Below, piece after piece: positions 1 to 10,400 of a stretch of DNA of 39,819 nt. The notes beneath the pieces are model-generated. The model was not told the DNA's origin. It worked only from the letters and a program-made list of their open reading frames with translations, and made no database searches. This stretch comes from an uncultured Clostridia bacterium. GTDB taxonomy: Bacteria; Bacillota; Clostridia; Lachnospirales; Lachnospiraceae. The stretch is taken from positions 1 through 39,819 of the forward strand of contig CANRWA010000033.1 of the NCBI GenBank assembly GCA_947643415.1, given 5' to 3'. The translations under genes and the position numbers were made by a program. The stretch's first letter is position 1. Every line of letters starts with the position of its first letter.

Positions 1-130
1 CAGGAAGGCAGGAAAAACGCCAGCAGACATCTCAGACAATGCTCAGGCAGCGTATCTGCAGCCAAAGGAAACAAAATTTTTTGGGGTGTGGTATAAGGGC
101 AACAGACAGTACAAGATCCGCAGCTCTGAC
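1..130 (+). repeat. Dispersed repeat, copy A (cut by window start)
   Basis: About 125 bases that recur with roughly 80-90% identity at 11115-11238 and 23640-23770, in reverse orientation at 23277-23410, and as a shorter relic near 31231. Shared landmarks are ATCTCAGACAATGCT, GGCAGCGTAT, GGAAACAA, GGGGTG and ACAGACAGTACAA. In this copy one frame stays open from base 2 to a TAG at 131-133 and reads like a protein tail (...FFGVWYKGNRQYKIR...). The same frame is open in copy B but interrupted by TGA in the 23.6 kb copy, so coding origin is possible but not shown. Confidence 0.75.
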
Positions 131-170
131 TAGTACAACAAATATTAAATAATTGATACATTCACTTGTC

Positions 171-2009
171 TCATTGCCCGTCTGCCACCATCCGGTTCAC
201 CGCCATTCCAAATCCCAGCATTCCCCAGAACACAGGCGCCACGGCAACAGTAGAATCATTGGCGATCCCTGTCACCATATATCCAAACAGTGCCACCATA
301 ACAGCCATGCCGATCTTCTCCGGCACAGTCCCCAAATCACGGTTCCAGTACAGACGGATGCTCTTAATGAAATACCAGAAAAACAACAGCAGAAATGCAA
401 TCAGAGAAAGAAGTCCTGTCTGTGTCCAGATCTGTAGATACATATTATGTGGTTTGGTCACAGTGACCCCATCATAATTCATATTCATTTTGCCAACATA
501 GTCATTGTTGGGAAATATCATTGTAAATGTACTGGGACCGGAACCTGTCACGATATAATCTTTGAGAAGAGGAAATGTCCGGGACCAGATATACCCTCTC
601 TTGTCGCCAAAATGCTGGCAGCCTGCAAAACCTGCAGCAGGGATCTCACAGAGCTGGTCTATCTTTTTGAATGCGTTATAGATCCGGTACTCATTTCCGA
701 TCTTAGCAATGGTCCATGCCTTATCTTTCTCATAGACAAACTGGTGGTCTACCACCCGGACAGCATCATAATTCATTGAATCTACTGTCACAACAGTCTT
801 ATAGAACCGTGGTTCTGCGATGACCGTCCCTCCTTTTACGTGATCATAAGAGTGCTCCTTCAAAGTATAGTAATTGCCGCCCTCATGAAAAACAAGTTCC
901 AGTTCCTTTCCCTGGGAATCCGCCGCCTTCAATGGCGCCTGCCCCTCCCCTGTCAGGGAGACATAGAGATCTTTTTCTCCCGTTGTGGTGATCTTCAGCC
1001 CCTCTGCAGTAGAAACCATCTGCTGGATCATATGGGTATCCTCTTTCGGATGAAACAATTTATCTGTGCCAGATGCAGCCTGTTCCGGAAAGAAAACTGT
1101 CATGGCTGCCATAAAGACGCCAAGCCCCACGGCACCTGCAATGAGCTTCTTCCAGCCAAGATAAGCGATGATCCTGCGCCATTGGTACAAAACCAGGAAC
1201 AATACACTGGCGATGACGCCTACACAGCCTGTCAGGGAACGGGAACCAAGAAGGGTAACGGTCATAAGGCATGCCCCCAGCATGGCAGCCATTGTCCAGA
1301 AGCGGGATAATTTCTTCCATTCGATCAAAGCCACTGAGACAAGTATCGGGAGCAGTAATGCCGCATAAGAACCCACATAGTTCGGATTATAAAGAGATGC
1401 ATATACCCAGCCTTCTGAGAAGTTAAAGGTGTAATCCATCTTTTTCTCACTGAGCAGATTCATAATTGCCTGTCCGACATTTCCACGGAAGAGGTCCATG
1501 CCAAGAAACTGAAATGTGCCCAGCAGCCCCATAAGAAAACCACCTGCTATGATTCCATACACCACAAGGCGGATCACCCACTCTGTATCTACCATAAGAT
1601 ACACATATAACAATAAAATGCCATATGCCAGCAGGATGATCATCCCCTCCCACTGCTCATAACTCCCCCATATAGCGAAGGAAGGATATTCTGAAAGCAG
1701 TGAAGAAAGGACAGAAAGGACAAGATAACTTCCCAGGCACAGGATCTCCAGAGAACGCAGCCGACGCCACTCCGGCATCCACTCTTTCTTTGCCAGCGAT
1801 ACCAAAAGACATGCCATCATAAGAAAGGCGAGCAGGATCAGGGCCTGTCCCTTCCAATAGAGAAACAGGTCTGTTGAAGTGCTGGAATTTGTAAACTGAG
1901 GATATCCATTTAAGCCAATATCATATTTCTTTGCTGTTACGATCAGTGGCACAAAGGCAAGTGCCAGCAAAACCGGTACCATCCGGACTGTCTTCCATAT
2001 CTTTCCCAT
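171..2009 (-). CDS. O-antigen ligase / polymerase family membrane protein (Wzy_C type)
   Basis: A 612-residue polytopic membrane protein of the O-antigen ligase family, which transfers or polymerises lipid-linked glycans on the outer face of the cytoplasmic membrane; the Gram-positive substrate is unknown. About ten hydrophobic segments surround a large extracytoplasmic loop (about residues 320-510). The loop is followed by the Wzy_C-like stretch GSGPSTF...KPHNMYLQIWTQTG, whose PHN histidine fits the family's conserved position. The start is placed at the ATG at 2009, preceded by GGAG seven bases upstream. The frame stays open for 41 more codons, but that extension is charged and has no membrane character, so I treat it as leader. 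No glycosyltransferase cluster lies beside it. Family is clear, substrate is not. Confidence 0.8.
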   Translation of the reverse strand: MGKIWKTVRMVPVLLALAFVPLIVTAKKYDIGLNGYPQFTNSSTSTDLFLYWKGQALILLAFLMMACLLVSLAKKEWMPEWRRLRSLEILCLGSYLVLSVLSSLLSEYPSFAIWGSYEQWEGMIILLAYGILLLYVYLMVDTEWVIRLVVYGIIAGGFLMGLLGTFQFLGMDLFRGNVGQAIMNLLSEKKMDYTFNFSEGWVYASLYNPNYVGSYAALLLPILVSVALIEWKKLSRFWTMAAMLGACLMTVTLLGSRSLTGCVGVIASVLFLVLYQWRRIIAYLGWKKLIAGAVGLGVFMAAMTVFFPEQAASGTDKLFHPKEDTHMIQQMVSTAEGLKITTTGEKDLYVSLTGEGQAPLKAADSQGKELELVFHEGGNYYTLKEHSYDHVKGGTVIAEPRFYKTVVTVDSMNYDAVRVVDHQFVYEKDKAWTIAKIGNEYRIYNAFKKIDQLCEIPAAGFAGCQHFGDKRGYIWSRTFPLLKDYIVTGSGPSTFTMIFPNNDYVGKMNMNYDGVTVTKPHNMYLQIWTQTGLLSLIAFLLLFFWYFIKSIRLYWNRDLGTVPEKIGMAVMVALFGYMVTGIANDSTVAVAPVFWGMLGFGMAVNRMVADGQ

Positions 2010-2190
2010 ATCTACTCCATTCTGCCGGCAGATTCTCCCAGGACAGGATTCAGGGGCATCAGCCAGATGCACGATCAGACTGATGCCATCCGTCAAAGCC
2101 GGTCTGGCCAGTTTTAGCCAGGCGGGGTTCAAACGGACACCGCCAAGCTGCTAAAGATACCATAACACAAATCCGTCCTGATTGCCACAA

Positions 2191-2562
2191 TTATCTTTTC
2201 CCCGCCTGCAGCATTCCGCCCAGCATCCCACCCAAGAGACACAGCGCCAGTGCTGGCAGGATTCCGGTAAACCCGGTAAATGCCCCTTTGTTACCAATCA
2301 TGGACACTCCCCATAGGATCACAAAATAGACTGCTCCCATAAGAAGCCCCCACAGATATTTGCGCTCGCTGTGCTGCCTGCTTACTACCATGCCACTGAT
2401 AAAGCAGGAAAAGACATAGGCAAACAGGATACCGCCGCGAATCACATTTTCAGATACATCCCACCTGTACATCACAAAAGAAAGAATCACCAGCGCCAGC
2501 GCTGAGAGCAGATAGGCAAGAACAATCCCCTTTATGATCTGCAATACCAGATTTTGCTTCAT
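2191..2562 (-). CDS. TIGR04086 family small membrane protein
   Basis: A 123-residue protein with four predicted membrane helices (about residues 10-28, 42-62, 70-88 and 96-116) and short loops. Pattern and length match the TIGR04086 family, common in Clostridia and of unknown function. The ATG at 2562 follows AAGGGGA at good spacing. It is transcribed in the same direction as the O-antigen-ligase-like gene, but 181 bases separate them and no shared promoter or terminator is obvious. Its leader carries a 7-bp hairpin. Confidence 0.75.
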   Translation of the reverse strand: MKQNLVLQIIKGIVLAYLLSALALVILSFVMYRWDVSENVIRGGILFAYVFSCFISGMVVSRQHSERKYLWGLLMGAVYFVILWGVSMIGNKGAFTGFTGILPALALCLLGGMLGGMLQAGKR

Positions 2563-2607
2563 GATCTATCCCCTTTCCTGGCCTGCCCTCCCCAGACTGC
2601 CCGGCAA

Positions 2608-2625
2608 GGCAGATCCGAATCTGCC
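2608..2625 (-). other. Leader hairpin upstream of the TIGR04086 gene
   Basis: GGCAGAT, a 4-base loop CCGA, then ATCTGCC: a perfect 7-bp stem about 45 bases upstream of the ATG at 2562. No T-run follows on either strand, so it is not a terminator. A role in the leader is inference only. Confidence 0.4.
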
Positions 2626-2701
2626 GTTCTGCCGAATAGTATGGCGGGGAGAGAACAGGATCTCACTATAATTATTTTTCTGTTTCTTAATATTATGTTT
2701 C

Positions 2702-2730
2702 TTTTCAAAAAAGAAGAACTGTGCTATCAT
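2702..2730 (+). promoter_or_regulatory. Candidate promoter of the PHP-domain gene
   Basis: An extended -10 element TGC-TATCAT (2725-2730) lies 17 bases after a weak -35 TTTTCA (2702-2707), placing transcription start about 30 bases before the coding start at 2769. Confidence 0.45.
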
Positions 2731-2768
2731 ATTTAAAAGAAAAAATAAGAAAGGAGCCTGAGTTCATC

Positions 2769-3614
2769 ATGCAATATATTGATTTACACGTTCATTCCTG
2801 CTATTCCGATGGTACTATGACACCAAAAGAGCTGGTAGACCTTGCCATTGAAAATAACCTGGTTGCCATGGCCCTCACTGACCATGACACTGTAGATGGC
2901 GTGGCGGAAGCCCTCGATGCTGCCAGGGACAGAAACATCCAGGTGATTCCCGGAGTGGAACTTTCCTGCGAGCATACAATCTCACCTTCCCGCAAAAAGG
3001 AGATCCACATCCTCGGTTACAATCTGGACTACACGCTGCCAGAGCTTGTGGAGACACTGTCAGAGGTAGCCAAAGAACGAGATAACCGCAACCGTCAGAT
3101 GTGCGAAAACCTGAATGCGGCCGGATTTCCTATTGACTATGAATCACTGACTGCACGCTTTGAGGGGACGATCCTCACAAGAGCCCATTTTGCCCGATTT
3201 CTGATGGAAAAGGGTGCCATTCCGAGTATCGACTTTGCCTTTAAGAAAATACTTGCCCAGGATGGACCGTATTTTGTCTCACGGAAATATCTCACACCTC
3301 AGTCTGGTATTGAACTCATAAAAAAAGCAGGCGGCATGCCTGTGCTGGCACACCCTCTGCTCTATAAAATGTCTGTATCAGAACTCCATCAGCTCCTCAC
3401 AGAGGCGAAAAGCTATGGCCTTCTTGGTATCGAAGCGATGTATTCCCGCAACCGGGGTAATGATGAAGCCTTTGTCCGCAAACTCGCACAGGACTTCGGT
3501 CTGTTCATCACCGGAGGCACCGATTTCCATGGCACCAACAAGCCAGACCTTGAGATCGGCAAAGGTGAGGGAAATCTGCGGGTTCCCGTTATGCTCCTTG
3601 AAAATTTGCGATAA
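2769..3614 (+). CDS. PHP-domain phosphoesterase (TrpH / RNase AM-like)
   Basis: A 281-residue metal-dependent phosphoesterase of the PHP superfamily; the TrpH/YciV branch hydrolyses 3',5'-nucleoside bisphosphates or trims RNA 5' ends. The metal-binding motifs appear in order: DLHVHSCYSDG (residues 5-15), LTDHDT (about 39-44), PGVELSCE (about 61-68), LAHPLLY (about 196) and TDFHGTNKP near the C-terminus. Length matches the TrpH subgroup. The start is the ATG at 2769, with AGGAG about 12 bases upstream; an in-frame ATG at 2721 lies inside the promoter and is unlikely. The 3' end overlaps the convergent thiE by 26 bases. Exact substrate cannot be told from sequence. Confidence 0.88.
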   Translation: MQYIDLHVHSCYSDGTMTPKELVDLAIENNLVAMALTDHDTVDGVAEALDAARDRNIQVIPGVELSCEHTISPSRKKEIHILGYNLDYTLPELVETLSEVAKERDNRNRQMCENLNAAGFPIDYESLTARFEGTILTRAHFARFLMEKGAIPSIDFAFKKILAQDGPYFVSRKYLTPQSGIELIKKAGGMPVLAHPLLYKMSVSELHQLLTEAKSYGLLGIEAMYSRNRGNDEAFVRKLAQDFGLFITGGTDFHGTNKPDLEIGKGEGNLRVPVMLLENLR

Positions 3615-4218
3615 GTTTCTCTGCCGCAGCAGTGATATCCTTCTGCCCGACGACAGCGGAGATCACTGCTGCCCCGTTCACACCCGTAGGTTTCAGGAGG
3701 GCAATATTATCTGCACTCACCCCGCCTATGGCAACAATGGGAATCTGTACTGCCTGACGGATCTTCTTCAGGCCATCTAACGTTATGTGTTTTGTCCCCT
3801 GCTTTGTCAGGGTTCCAAAAACATCTCCCACCCCCAGGTAATCTGCTCCCGACTTCATTGCTTTCACAGCAAGTTCTACGGTATTGGCTGTGGCACCAAT
3901 GATCTTATCCCGTCCCAGCAGTTCCCTTGCCACCTGCACCGGCAGGTCATTCTGCCCAAGATGTACTCCATCTGCCCCAACGGCAAGGGCAATATCTACC
4001 CGGTCATTGATCAGCAGAGGCACTTCATATGCATCTGTCACCTCTTTCACACTCATGGCGATCTTGTAAAATTCTTTGGAAGAACACTTTTTCTCCCGGA
4101 GCTGTACCACACCACAGCCCCCTTTAATCGCCAGTTCCACGGAATCCTCTATTTTGTCCACGGTCATCAGATCACGGTCTGTACAGAGATATAATGTATA
4201 ATCGATCTCTGGTTTCAT
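3589..4218 (-). CDS. thiE: Thiamine phosphate synthase
   Basis: A 209-residue TIM-barrel enzyme joining HMP diphosphate and HET phosphate to give thiamine phosphate. Diagnostic motifs are VVQLREK (about residues 37-43), INDRVDIALAVGADGVHLGQNDL, GATANT, a variant of the GPVFxTxTK loop (GVGDVFGTLTKQGT) and AIGGV near the C-terminus. It is the last gene of the operon starting at 11035: the preceding stop and this ATG are one base apart (TGA-T-ATG), so translation is probably coupled. No other thiamine gene is nearby and no TPP riboswitch is seen, so its place behind the DUF5717 operon may be incidental. The 3' end overlaps the convergent PHP gene. Confidence 0.92.
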   Translation of the reverse strand: MKPEIDYTLYLCTDRDLMTVDKIEDSVELAIKGGCGVVQLREKKCSSKEFYKIAMSVKEVTDAYEVPLLINDRVDIALAVGADGVHLGQNDLPVQVARELLGRDKIIGATANTVELAVKAMKSGADYLGVGDVFGTLTKQGTKHITLDGLKKIRQAVQIPIVAIGGVSADNIALLKPTGVNGAAVISAVVGQKDITAAAEKLIANFQGA

Positions 4219-4219
4219 A

Positions 4220-5434
4220 TCATCGCCCCTTTCCTAATATCCGCTCTACCTCTTCTGCGTATTCTGGTTTCTTATCCCGGATCTTCTCTATTTCCTCCAG
4301 GCAGTCCTCCATAACTCCTGTATTATAATCCAACTGCTCACGCAGCTTCTGGCGGCGCACATTCAACTCATGCCGCACTTCCACCATTTCCTTTGGCTCC
4401 ACCAGCGCCCTTGCCTGGGCAAACCAGATATCCCGGTCCTTTACCCCAAGACGCTGAAGTTCACGGAGCAGGATCTGATTGCTCTCATTCAGGAGGACCG
4501 TACTCTCACGCTGCCTTGCCCATTCCTTCTTTGCCTTCCGGTACTGCCCATACACAAATTCCAGTTCTGTGGCATTCCGTACCTGATATTTGTGGTACAT
4601 ATAATCCAGTGTCCTCACATTGTTAACGTATTTGATCTTTACACGGTTGCTGAGAAAAACTGCTCTGTCACATTTTTTCTCCGTGATCACCATATCAATC
4701 CGGTTCTTCCTTGCCTCATTAAGAATGATCGCCGCAATGGCAAAGGCAAAGGCCGCTGTCGCCACAAAAGGCACTGTGATATCTACACGGAACAGGAATA
4801 ACAGGGCAAGCATCATTGCACCCACTGCCAGCAAAATAACAGACAACACTTTCCCAATGGTCTTCAGTGCACTCTGCCTGCGTATTATGTCACGCTTATC
4901 TGCCAGCAGCAGATTTTTCTCACTGCCAAGCTGCCGGAGATCATTCTTGATCTTCATCTGATAGTCTTCATATTCTTTCAGTTTCTGTATATCTTCGGAA
5001 ACAGACGCCTCATAATTCTCCATCATGCGTTTCTGGGCATCGGTCATCTTATACTTCTGCCGCTGCAGGCGCTGTCGCTCCCTCACCAATTCCACGATGC
5101 GGTGTGCCGCCGCATATAGTTCTGTTTTTTCCTCCACAGGAGCCTGGTCAATAAGCTGGATATCCTTGAGATAAGAAGTTACCTGTGCATATTCATATTT
5201 AATATCCCCGCACTGCCGTTTCGCTTCCTGGATCCCCTCATAGAGTCTCTGCAGATAAGCGATCCTGGCAGAATCATTGCGCAGGTCCACTTTTTCTTTC
5301 TCTATCTCCAATGCCTTGTCACTGACGTCTGGCATTTTCAGGTCCTGTTCCTGTACCATCCCATTCTGTGGTTCCGATGGCTGCTGATCCTCCGGTCCTG
5401 GATTCTTTTTTCTGCCAAATAAATGAAAAGCCAA
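4220..5434 (-). CDS. Coiled-coil protein with two membrane helices, DUF5717-operon member
   Basis: A 404-residue protein of unknown function. The N-terminal ~190 residues are charged and mostly helical with heptad-like stretches (coiled coil). Two adjacent hydrophobic helices follow (about residues 192-212 and 218-238, near ILLAVGAMMLALLFLF), then another helical charged region to the end. The topology suggests an anchored cytoplasmic scaffold with both ends inside. The start codon is TTG at 5434, justified by AAAGGAGG six bases upstream; no ATG fits. It lies 15 bases after the TPR-like gene and one base before thiE. Its linkage to DUF5716 and DUF5717 genes suggests joint function. Confidence 0.7.
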   Translation of the reverse strand: MAFHLFGRKKNPGPEDQQPSEPQNGMVQEQDLKMPDVSDKALEIEKEKVDLRNDSARIAYLQRLYEGIQEAKRQCGDIKYEYAQVTSYLKDIQLIDQAPVEEKTELYAAAHRIVELVRERQRLQRQKYKMTDAQKRMMENYEASVSEDIQKLKEYEDYQMKIKNDLRQLGSEKNLLLADKRDIIRRQSALKTIGKVLSVILLAVGAMMLALLFLFRVDITVPFVATAAFAFAIAAIILNEARKNRIDMVITEKKCDRAVFLSNRVKIKYVNNVRTLDYMYHKYQVRNATELEFVYGQYRKAKKEWARQRESTVLLNESNQILLRELQRLGVKDRDIWFAQARALVEPKEMVEVRHELNVRRQKLREQLDYNTGVMEDCLEEIEKIRDKKPEYAEEVERILGKGR

Positions 5435-5449
5435 ATTTCTCCTCCTTTA

Positions 5450-6217
5450 TCAACAGGCATATGCCCCTGCCAACTGTTTCTTATAACGTTCTGTATCATC
5501 CTCCCTGGCATCTGGAATATGACACTGTGCCACAGCCTCCTTGTACCGTAACATCACAACATTGATCTCATCCGGCGACAGTCCGAGGGAGATTGCCTCT
5601 GACTCAAAAAGCTCTTCTTTCTCCTGCATCAGCAGAAGCCATAGATAATGCCGAAGGGAAATCTTTTTATTATTCCTTGTATATGCTTCTTTGAAATCCC
5701 GTTCTGCCTCAGCAAAGGAGCAGGCATAAAAATGAGCAATCCCCTGATTGTGCAGGATATCCCCATATTCCTCTGTAGAAAAGTTCATGGCAAGGCTTCC
5801 CTGCAGAAGTTTGCGGTATTCCAGCAAGCTCCTCCCATAGCGGCCGGAACGGAGATAGTTGTCTGCCCGGATCTTCCTTTTTTTATGAAGAGGCAGGTTG
5901 GCAATCTCATCCATCACCCGCACCAGTGACCGGATCTCACTTTCCTTGTAAAGATCACAGCCGCATAAGATGGTCACAACCATATCTTTCAGTTTCATAT
6001 CCGCAGACAGCATATTTTGAACTTTCTTCGCCAGAACCGGATGATCGGTCTCCTCCCTGAGCCACACGGCCAGGGATTCCTGAAAGAATTCTTCTGTAAT
6101 GGTATAAATATTATTATAAATGTAATAGCACAGCTCCTCCAGCGAATAGATATTCTGCCTCGTCACCGGCATCTTGTATGGCTTCTCCGCCAGTTTTCCC
6201 TCACACAGGATAAACAT
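5450..6217 (-). CDS. TPR-like helical protein, DUF5717-operon member
   Basis: A 255-residue soluble protein with no catalytic motif that I recognise. Residues about 120-215 look like tetratricopeptide repeats: repeated pairs of amphipathic helices with small residues at turn positions (YLRSGRYGRSLLEYRKLL; ILHNQGIAHFYACSFAEAERDFKEAY). The N-terminal part is also helical. Such proteins usually serve as protein-protein adaptors. The ATG at 6217 follows AAAGGAGG. It sits 18 bases after the actin-fold DUF5716 gene and 15 bases before the coiled-coil membrane gene, so co-transcription is almost certain. The adaptor role between them is inference. Confidence 0.7.
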   Translation of the reverse strand: MFILCEGKLAEKPYKMPVTRQNIYSLEELCYYIYNNIYTITEEFFQESLAVWLREETDHPVLAKKVQNMLSADMKLKDMVVTILCGCDLYKESEIRSLVRVMDEIANLPLHKKRKIRADNYLRSGRYGRSLLEYRKLLQGSLAMNFSTEEYGDILHNQGIAHFYACSFAEAERDFKEAYTRNNKKISLRHYLWLLLMQEKEELFESEAISLGLSPDEINVVMLRYKEAVAQCHIPDAREDDTERYKKQLAGAYAC

Positions 6218-6235
6218 ATTGGCCTCCTTTTCCTG

Positions 6236-7432
6236 TCAGGATATTTTCAGTGTCTTCTCCCATATTCGGTTTGATGTGGGGAATAACTCACCAAATCCCC
6301 TGTCCTTTATCGTCACAATGCAGGTATTCACATCACTGAAACGGACTCTCAGGGCAAGCCTGCACTGCCTTGCCGTCTTTCCCGCCACCGGGTCCAGGTC
6401 CAATATAAAATGCCGTTCCTTCTGGGAAAAAATGTTCGTCACCGTCAGATTCAGCTCCGTCTCCCCATCTGGCACCAGTTCGATCGTGTTGTCAACCTGA
6501 TACCATGGATTTCCTGCCTTCGCCAGAATATAATCCTGCATCTTCGCATCCTTATAGACTTTCATGGACAGATGGGAGGTAAGCATATCCTCATCCATCA
6601 AAAGGTAATTCTCCAGCCGCGGCGTATCCCCCAGCTCTTTGGCAGCGTAACAGGAGCCACTGACATAGAGGTTCTGTCCCTTAAAAAGCCGTCTCCCCAC
6701 ACACAGCCTGCGAAATATCTCATCGGTCCACTCCGCCTCAAAGCCAGCTCCTGTCATATATAATGTAGACAGGATCTGTTTGTGTATCGCACTGTAAACA
6801 ATATTCTCGAATACAGCACCCGGTTCAGATCCCTCTCCTACCATTGTCATTGCATCGGAAAAATCTCTTTCCATAACCCTTACCGGTATCGGTTTCTTCC
6901 TCCGGTCCAACTGCATCTGATAATAATGCAGGCTCTTTCCATCATAATCGAACATCCCTACATCATTCACCCACAATTCTGCTTTCTGGTATAACACGAA
7001 ATAAAGATAACTCTGTTTATGCCCCATCACCATGGCACGGTCTTTTTCTATTCCCAGTTTTTCCAGTGCCTGATAGATCAGTTCCACAAAAGAAAGAGTC
7101 GGATCTGCCACTGTCACTACCATCTGCCGGATAGTTTCTGATGGATATTTCTGACGGACTGCTGCCAGTTTCCTGCGGAAATAATAAGCCAGTACATTAG
7201 CAGGGTCGGATGCCCTGCCATCTACCATGATCTCCCCACCCTGCCGGATGCGTGGAAGAAATCCGATAAGCGGTTCCATTCCCTCCATCTCTATCACGGT
7301 GTCATATAATGCCTCTGGATTCTCTTCTGTTGCCCCGATGAGCTCTGGTTCCCGCATTTCCCGGTTATATAATGCCATCTGGGTCTTCTCATCTCCCAGA
7401 TCCATACCAAGCAATAATGTCCGATCGCCCAT
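6236..7432 (-). CDS. DUF5716 family actin/Hsp70-fold protein
   Basis: A 398-residue protein matching DUF5716 as I know the family from Lachnospiraceae. The N-terminus LLLGMDLGDEKTQMAL (residues 6-21) resembles the phosphate-1 loop of actin/Hsp70 ATPases. YMTGAGFEAEW (about 247-257) resembles the adenosine-motif region, and VTVADPTLSF and VMGHKQSYLYF fit the intervening fold. The last ~100 residues (IELVPDGETELNLTV... onward) look like a beta-sandwich domain, a layout reminiscent of Hsp70 with a substrate domain. Nucleotide binding and chaperone-like action are inference. It lies 36 bases after the DUF5717 gene; ATG at 7432 preceded by GAGG. Confidence 0.75.
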   Translation of the reverse strand: MGDRTLLLGMDLGDEKTQMALYNREMREPELIGATEENPEALYDTVIEMEGMEPLIGFLPRIRQGGEIMVDGRASDPANVLAYYFRRKLAAVRQKYPSETIRQMVVTVADPTLSFVELIYQALEKLGIEKDRAMVMGHKQSYLYFVLYQKAELWVNDVGMFDYDGKSLHYYQMQLDRRKKPIPVRVMERDFSDAMTMVGEGSEPGAVFENIVYSAIHKQILSTLYMTGAGFEAEWTDEIFRRLCVGRRLFKGQNLYVSGSCYAAKELGDTPRLENYLLMDEDMLTSHLSMKVYKDAKMQDYILAKAGNPWYQVDNTIELVPDGETELNLTVTNIFSQKERHFILDLDPVAGKTARQCRLALRVRFSDVNTCIVTIKDRGFGELFPTSNRIWEKTLKIS

Positions 7433-7468
7433 AATGACCTCACTTCCTGCCGTACCTTGCTTTCATTC

Positions 7469-10400
7469 CTACTGAATCTTAAACAGTTTCTCCGCCACCA
7501 TATGCCGTCTCTCATACTGCCTGCGGAGAATTTCATATTTCTCACTGTCACCATTCTCTTTTGCCTGGATCATGTCATTTACCATCTGGAAGAAACCAGG
7601 TGCTTTGATATCCGCTTTCTTCCGCTTCACATGCATTGCATCCGTCTTCTCGCCGGTCTCCTCCTCTTCAATATAACAGACTGTCTCCTCATCGGAGAAG
7701 AGCAGCAGCTCCTTCGTATAGATCCCATCAAACACTTTCCGCATAGGCTCTGTCTCATAATGTTCCCCATCCGGGCTGATATGAAGAAACACGCCTCTGT
7801 CAGTCCCACTGTTGTACTGTATCAGTGTTGAATTTTCAATCTCATAGGGAACAGAAAGTTTTCCAATGAACTTTTTCATAAACGTAAGGATCAGCCCCTC
7901 ACTGGCGAATAGTTCAAGATTCCGTTCAATAAATTCCTGCTGCTTCCAGGCAAAATTCTCTGCATTGCTGTAATATTTCAGGGCTGCCAGCACCATCACG
8001 GTATCCCTGACATAGAATGCCTCTTTTTCTATCTTGACAAAGATCTCCTCTGTCAGCTCCAAGCGGTCCGTAATATATTCATAAGCAATCTCTGAGAGGA
8101 ATGCCTTCACCAGCACCCGGTTGTTCCCATCTTCATAATATTCCAGAAAGATCTCATCATAATTCATGGGGTTATTGCCAGAGAAAAGAACCTGACCCAA
8201 TAGCCGTTCCTTTACCCCATCCTCCATAACACCCTGAGACAACTCCCTGCATTTGCCATAAATTGATGTCAGGGCAGACGTGCTGCCCATAAAGTATGAC
8301 GCCAGATAAGCCATAACTGTCTTATCATAGCAGCCCTGACGGTACAGGTAATAAGACCACTTCACAAGCAATGGGACAAACCCGCCTTTATATTTCTGGA
8401 TTCTGTCCCTCACCAGCAGTAACAACGCTTTCTTATCACAGTTCTGTATGCCATAGCGTGTCAGCATCTGTTCTGCCCGGTCAAACATTTCCTGATGGGT
8501 ACCAAAATTTATACATGTCACCGCCACTTCTGCCAGACGCTCCCTCTTGATCATCCCAGGTTCCAGGATCTCCAAAAGGCCTAATAAAAGATCTGTCTGT
8601 TTCTGCTGGGAATAATGGTCATATAACCTCATAAGGAGCTTATGTCCGGTATAATCACAAAGACAACCAAGTTCTGACACCCTCTGGAGAACTGCCACCT
8701 GGGTATCGCTCAACCGTGCCGCCCGGATCGCCTTCACCGCCAGATGTACAAGCAGGGACACATGATCTGCCCCATGTTCAAAACAGACTGGTGCGAAGCC
8801 ATCCAGATGAAGCAGTTTCTGCAGCTTATAATCAATGGTCCCGGCGCAGCAGTTCCCCTCCCTGTCTACAAAATACAACTGATAGTCTGATGTATAGATC
8901 TGAATCATTGCCTGTCCACTGTGCAGAGTATAGACAGACTCCTCCTTCATCTCAGTATGTACCACTACCACAGACTGCATTCTCTCGTTGCTGCAAGTCA
9001 GAAGATGATTGAACATCACATATGGCAGATCCCTTGCTACCGAATCCCGTATATTATCCTCTGAAAAAAGCCCCTCATAGATAACAGCGATATCCTCCGT
9101 AACCCGATGCCGTCCCAATTGTTTCAAGGCATATTCCCGGATATGGGTGCCATATACCCGGAAGTTTTCTGGCTGCTCTTTCCTTTTTCGGACAATATAT
9201 GCATATAGAAATGCTTTACACTGGTCATTTAAATGATTCTCATACTGAAAATAAGAGATCACAGAATCCGGCAGCGAAAACGACGAAGCATAATCCATTG
9301 TATACATATAATATTCATATAACTCTGTCAGACGCAGATGCTGCTCTACTCCCTTTGCAAACCATGGAAAATATTTCTTCTCCCTTTTTTCACTGCGGAT
9401 CAGCAGCCCACAGATACTTCGGAGAGTATCCTCTTGTCCATACTGCCCATATAGCTTTTCCAGGACCATGAACAGCAGGTTATCCCAGGCTATGACACGC
9501 TCTGCCAGATAACTCACCGCCAGAGAGATCTCTTCTGTGGCAAGATTTAACCTGGCGCCATAATACACGGCTGCCAGCGTGTCTGAATCCAATGACATGA
9601 TCATACCCGGATCATGCCGGTATACCTGCAGAAGTTCAGAGCGAAGCAGGATATGGTTCGGATCATTTTTCATCTGCTGCAAGATCGCTGCTGCCCTCTT
9701 CTCTGTCGTATGATATTTCTCATCCACATGAAGAGACACCAAAAATAATGGCACACTCTGGTATCCGTTATCCATATATGCCTCCAAAAGCCGGACTAGG
9801 TGCTGTCTGTCCTCTTCTCTCTTCGTGTATACATATTTTACATATTCGATGAGAATATAGTTCTCAACTCCTCTGGCATCCGACCCCAATTGGGGTGGTT
9901 CGAGACGCTCTGTCTTCTGGAAGAAATTGAGGATCTCTGCCTCATCTCCCAGAATCACTGCGATATAACCACTCATGGCAAGTTCATAATCCCCACTGAG
10001 CTTCCGTATCACCACCCTGTTCTTCTGAAGCATATCCTGATACTCTTTTTCCTCAATACGTCCTTCCTGAAATGCAAGATATGTCCTGACAAGCAATGCT
10101 GTGGCTGCTTTCCGGGCACGTGCCACTTTCCGCTCTTTTGAATCCCTGCCATTGTGTGCGCTTATTTGAATCTCTTTTGTCTCATAAAGGGATTCCAAAA
10201 TAAGAGTGCCAAACCTTCTTCCTGCCGGCACCTTATCCGACAGGATCCGGAACCGGACTACCGCAGTGCTTCCCACAAATTCATCCGTCCAGAGACTATG
10301 TACCTCCGGCTCGATAAAATCTTCTGTGCTCTGGATCTGGATTCCCATACTTCCCCATGTATTCACACGGATCTGCAGGGAATCCTGAATATCCTTTCCG

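Noticed and set aside
2010..2132. 41-residue N-terminal extension of the O-antigen-ligase-like protein
   Set aside because: The internal ATG at 2009 has a good ribosome site and starts directly before the first membrane helix; the extension has neither.
3589..4218. TPP riboswitch controlling thiE
   Set aside because: No TPP-aptamer core is seen before the operon promoter or between genes; thiE is coupled to the gene upstream.
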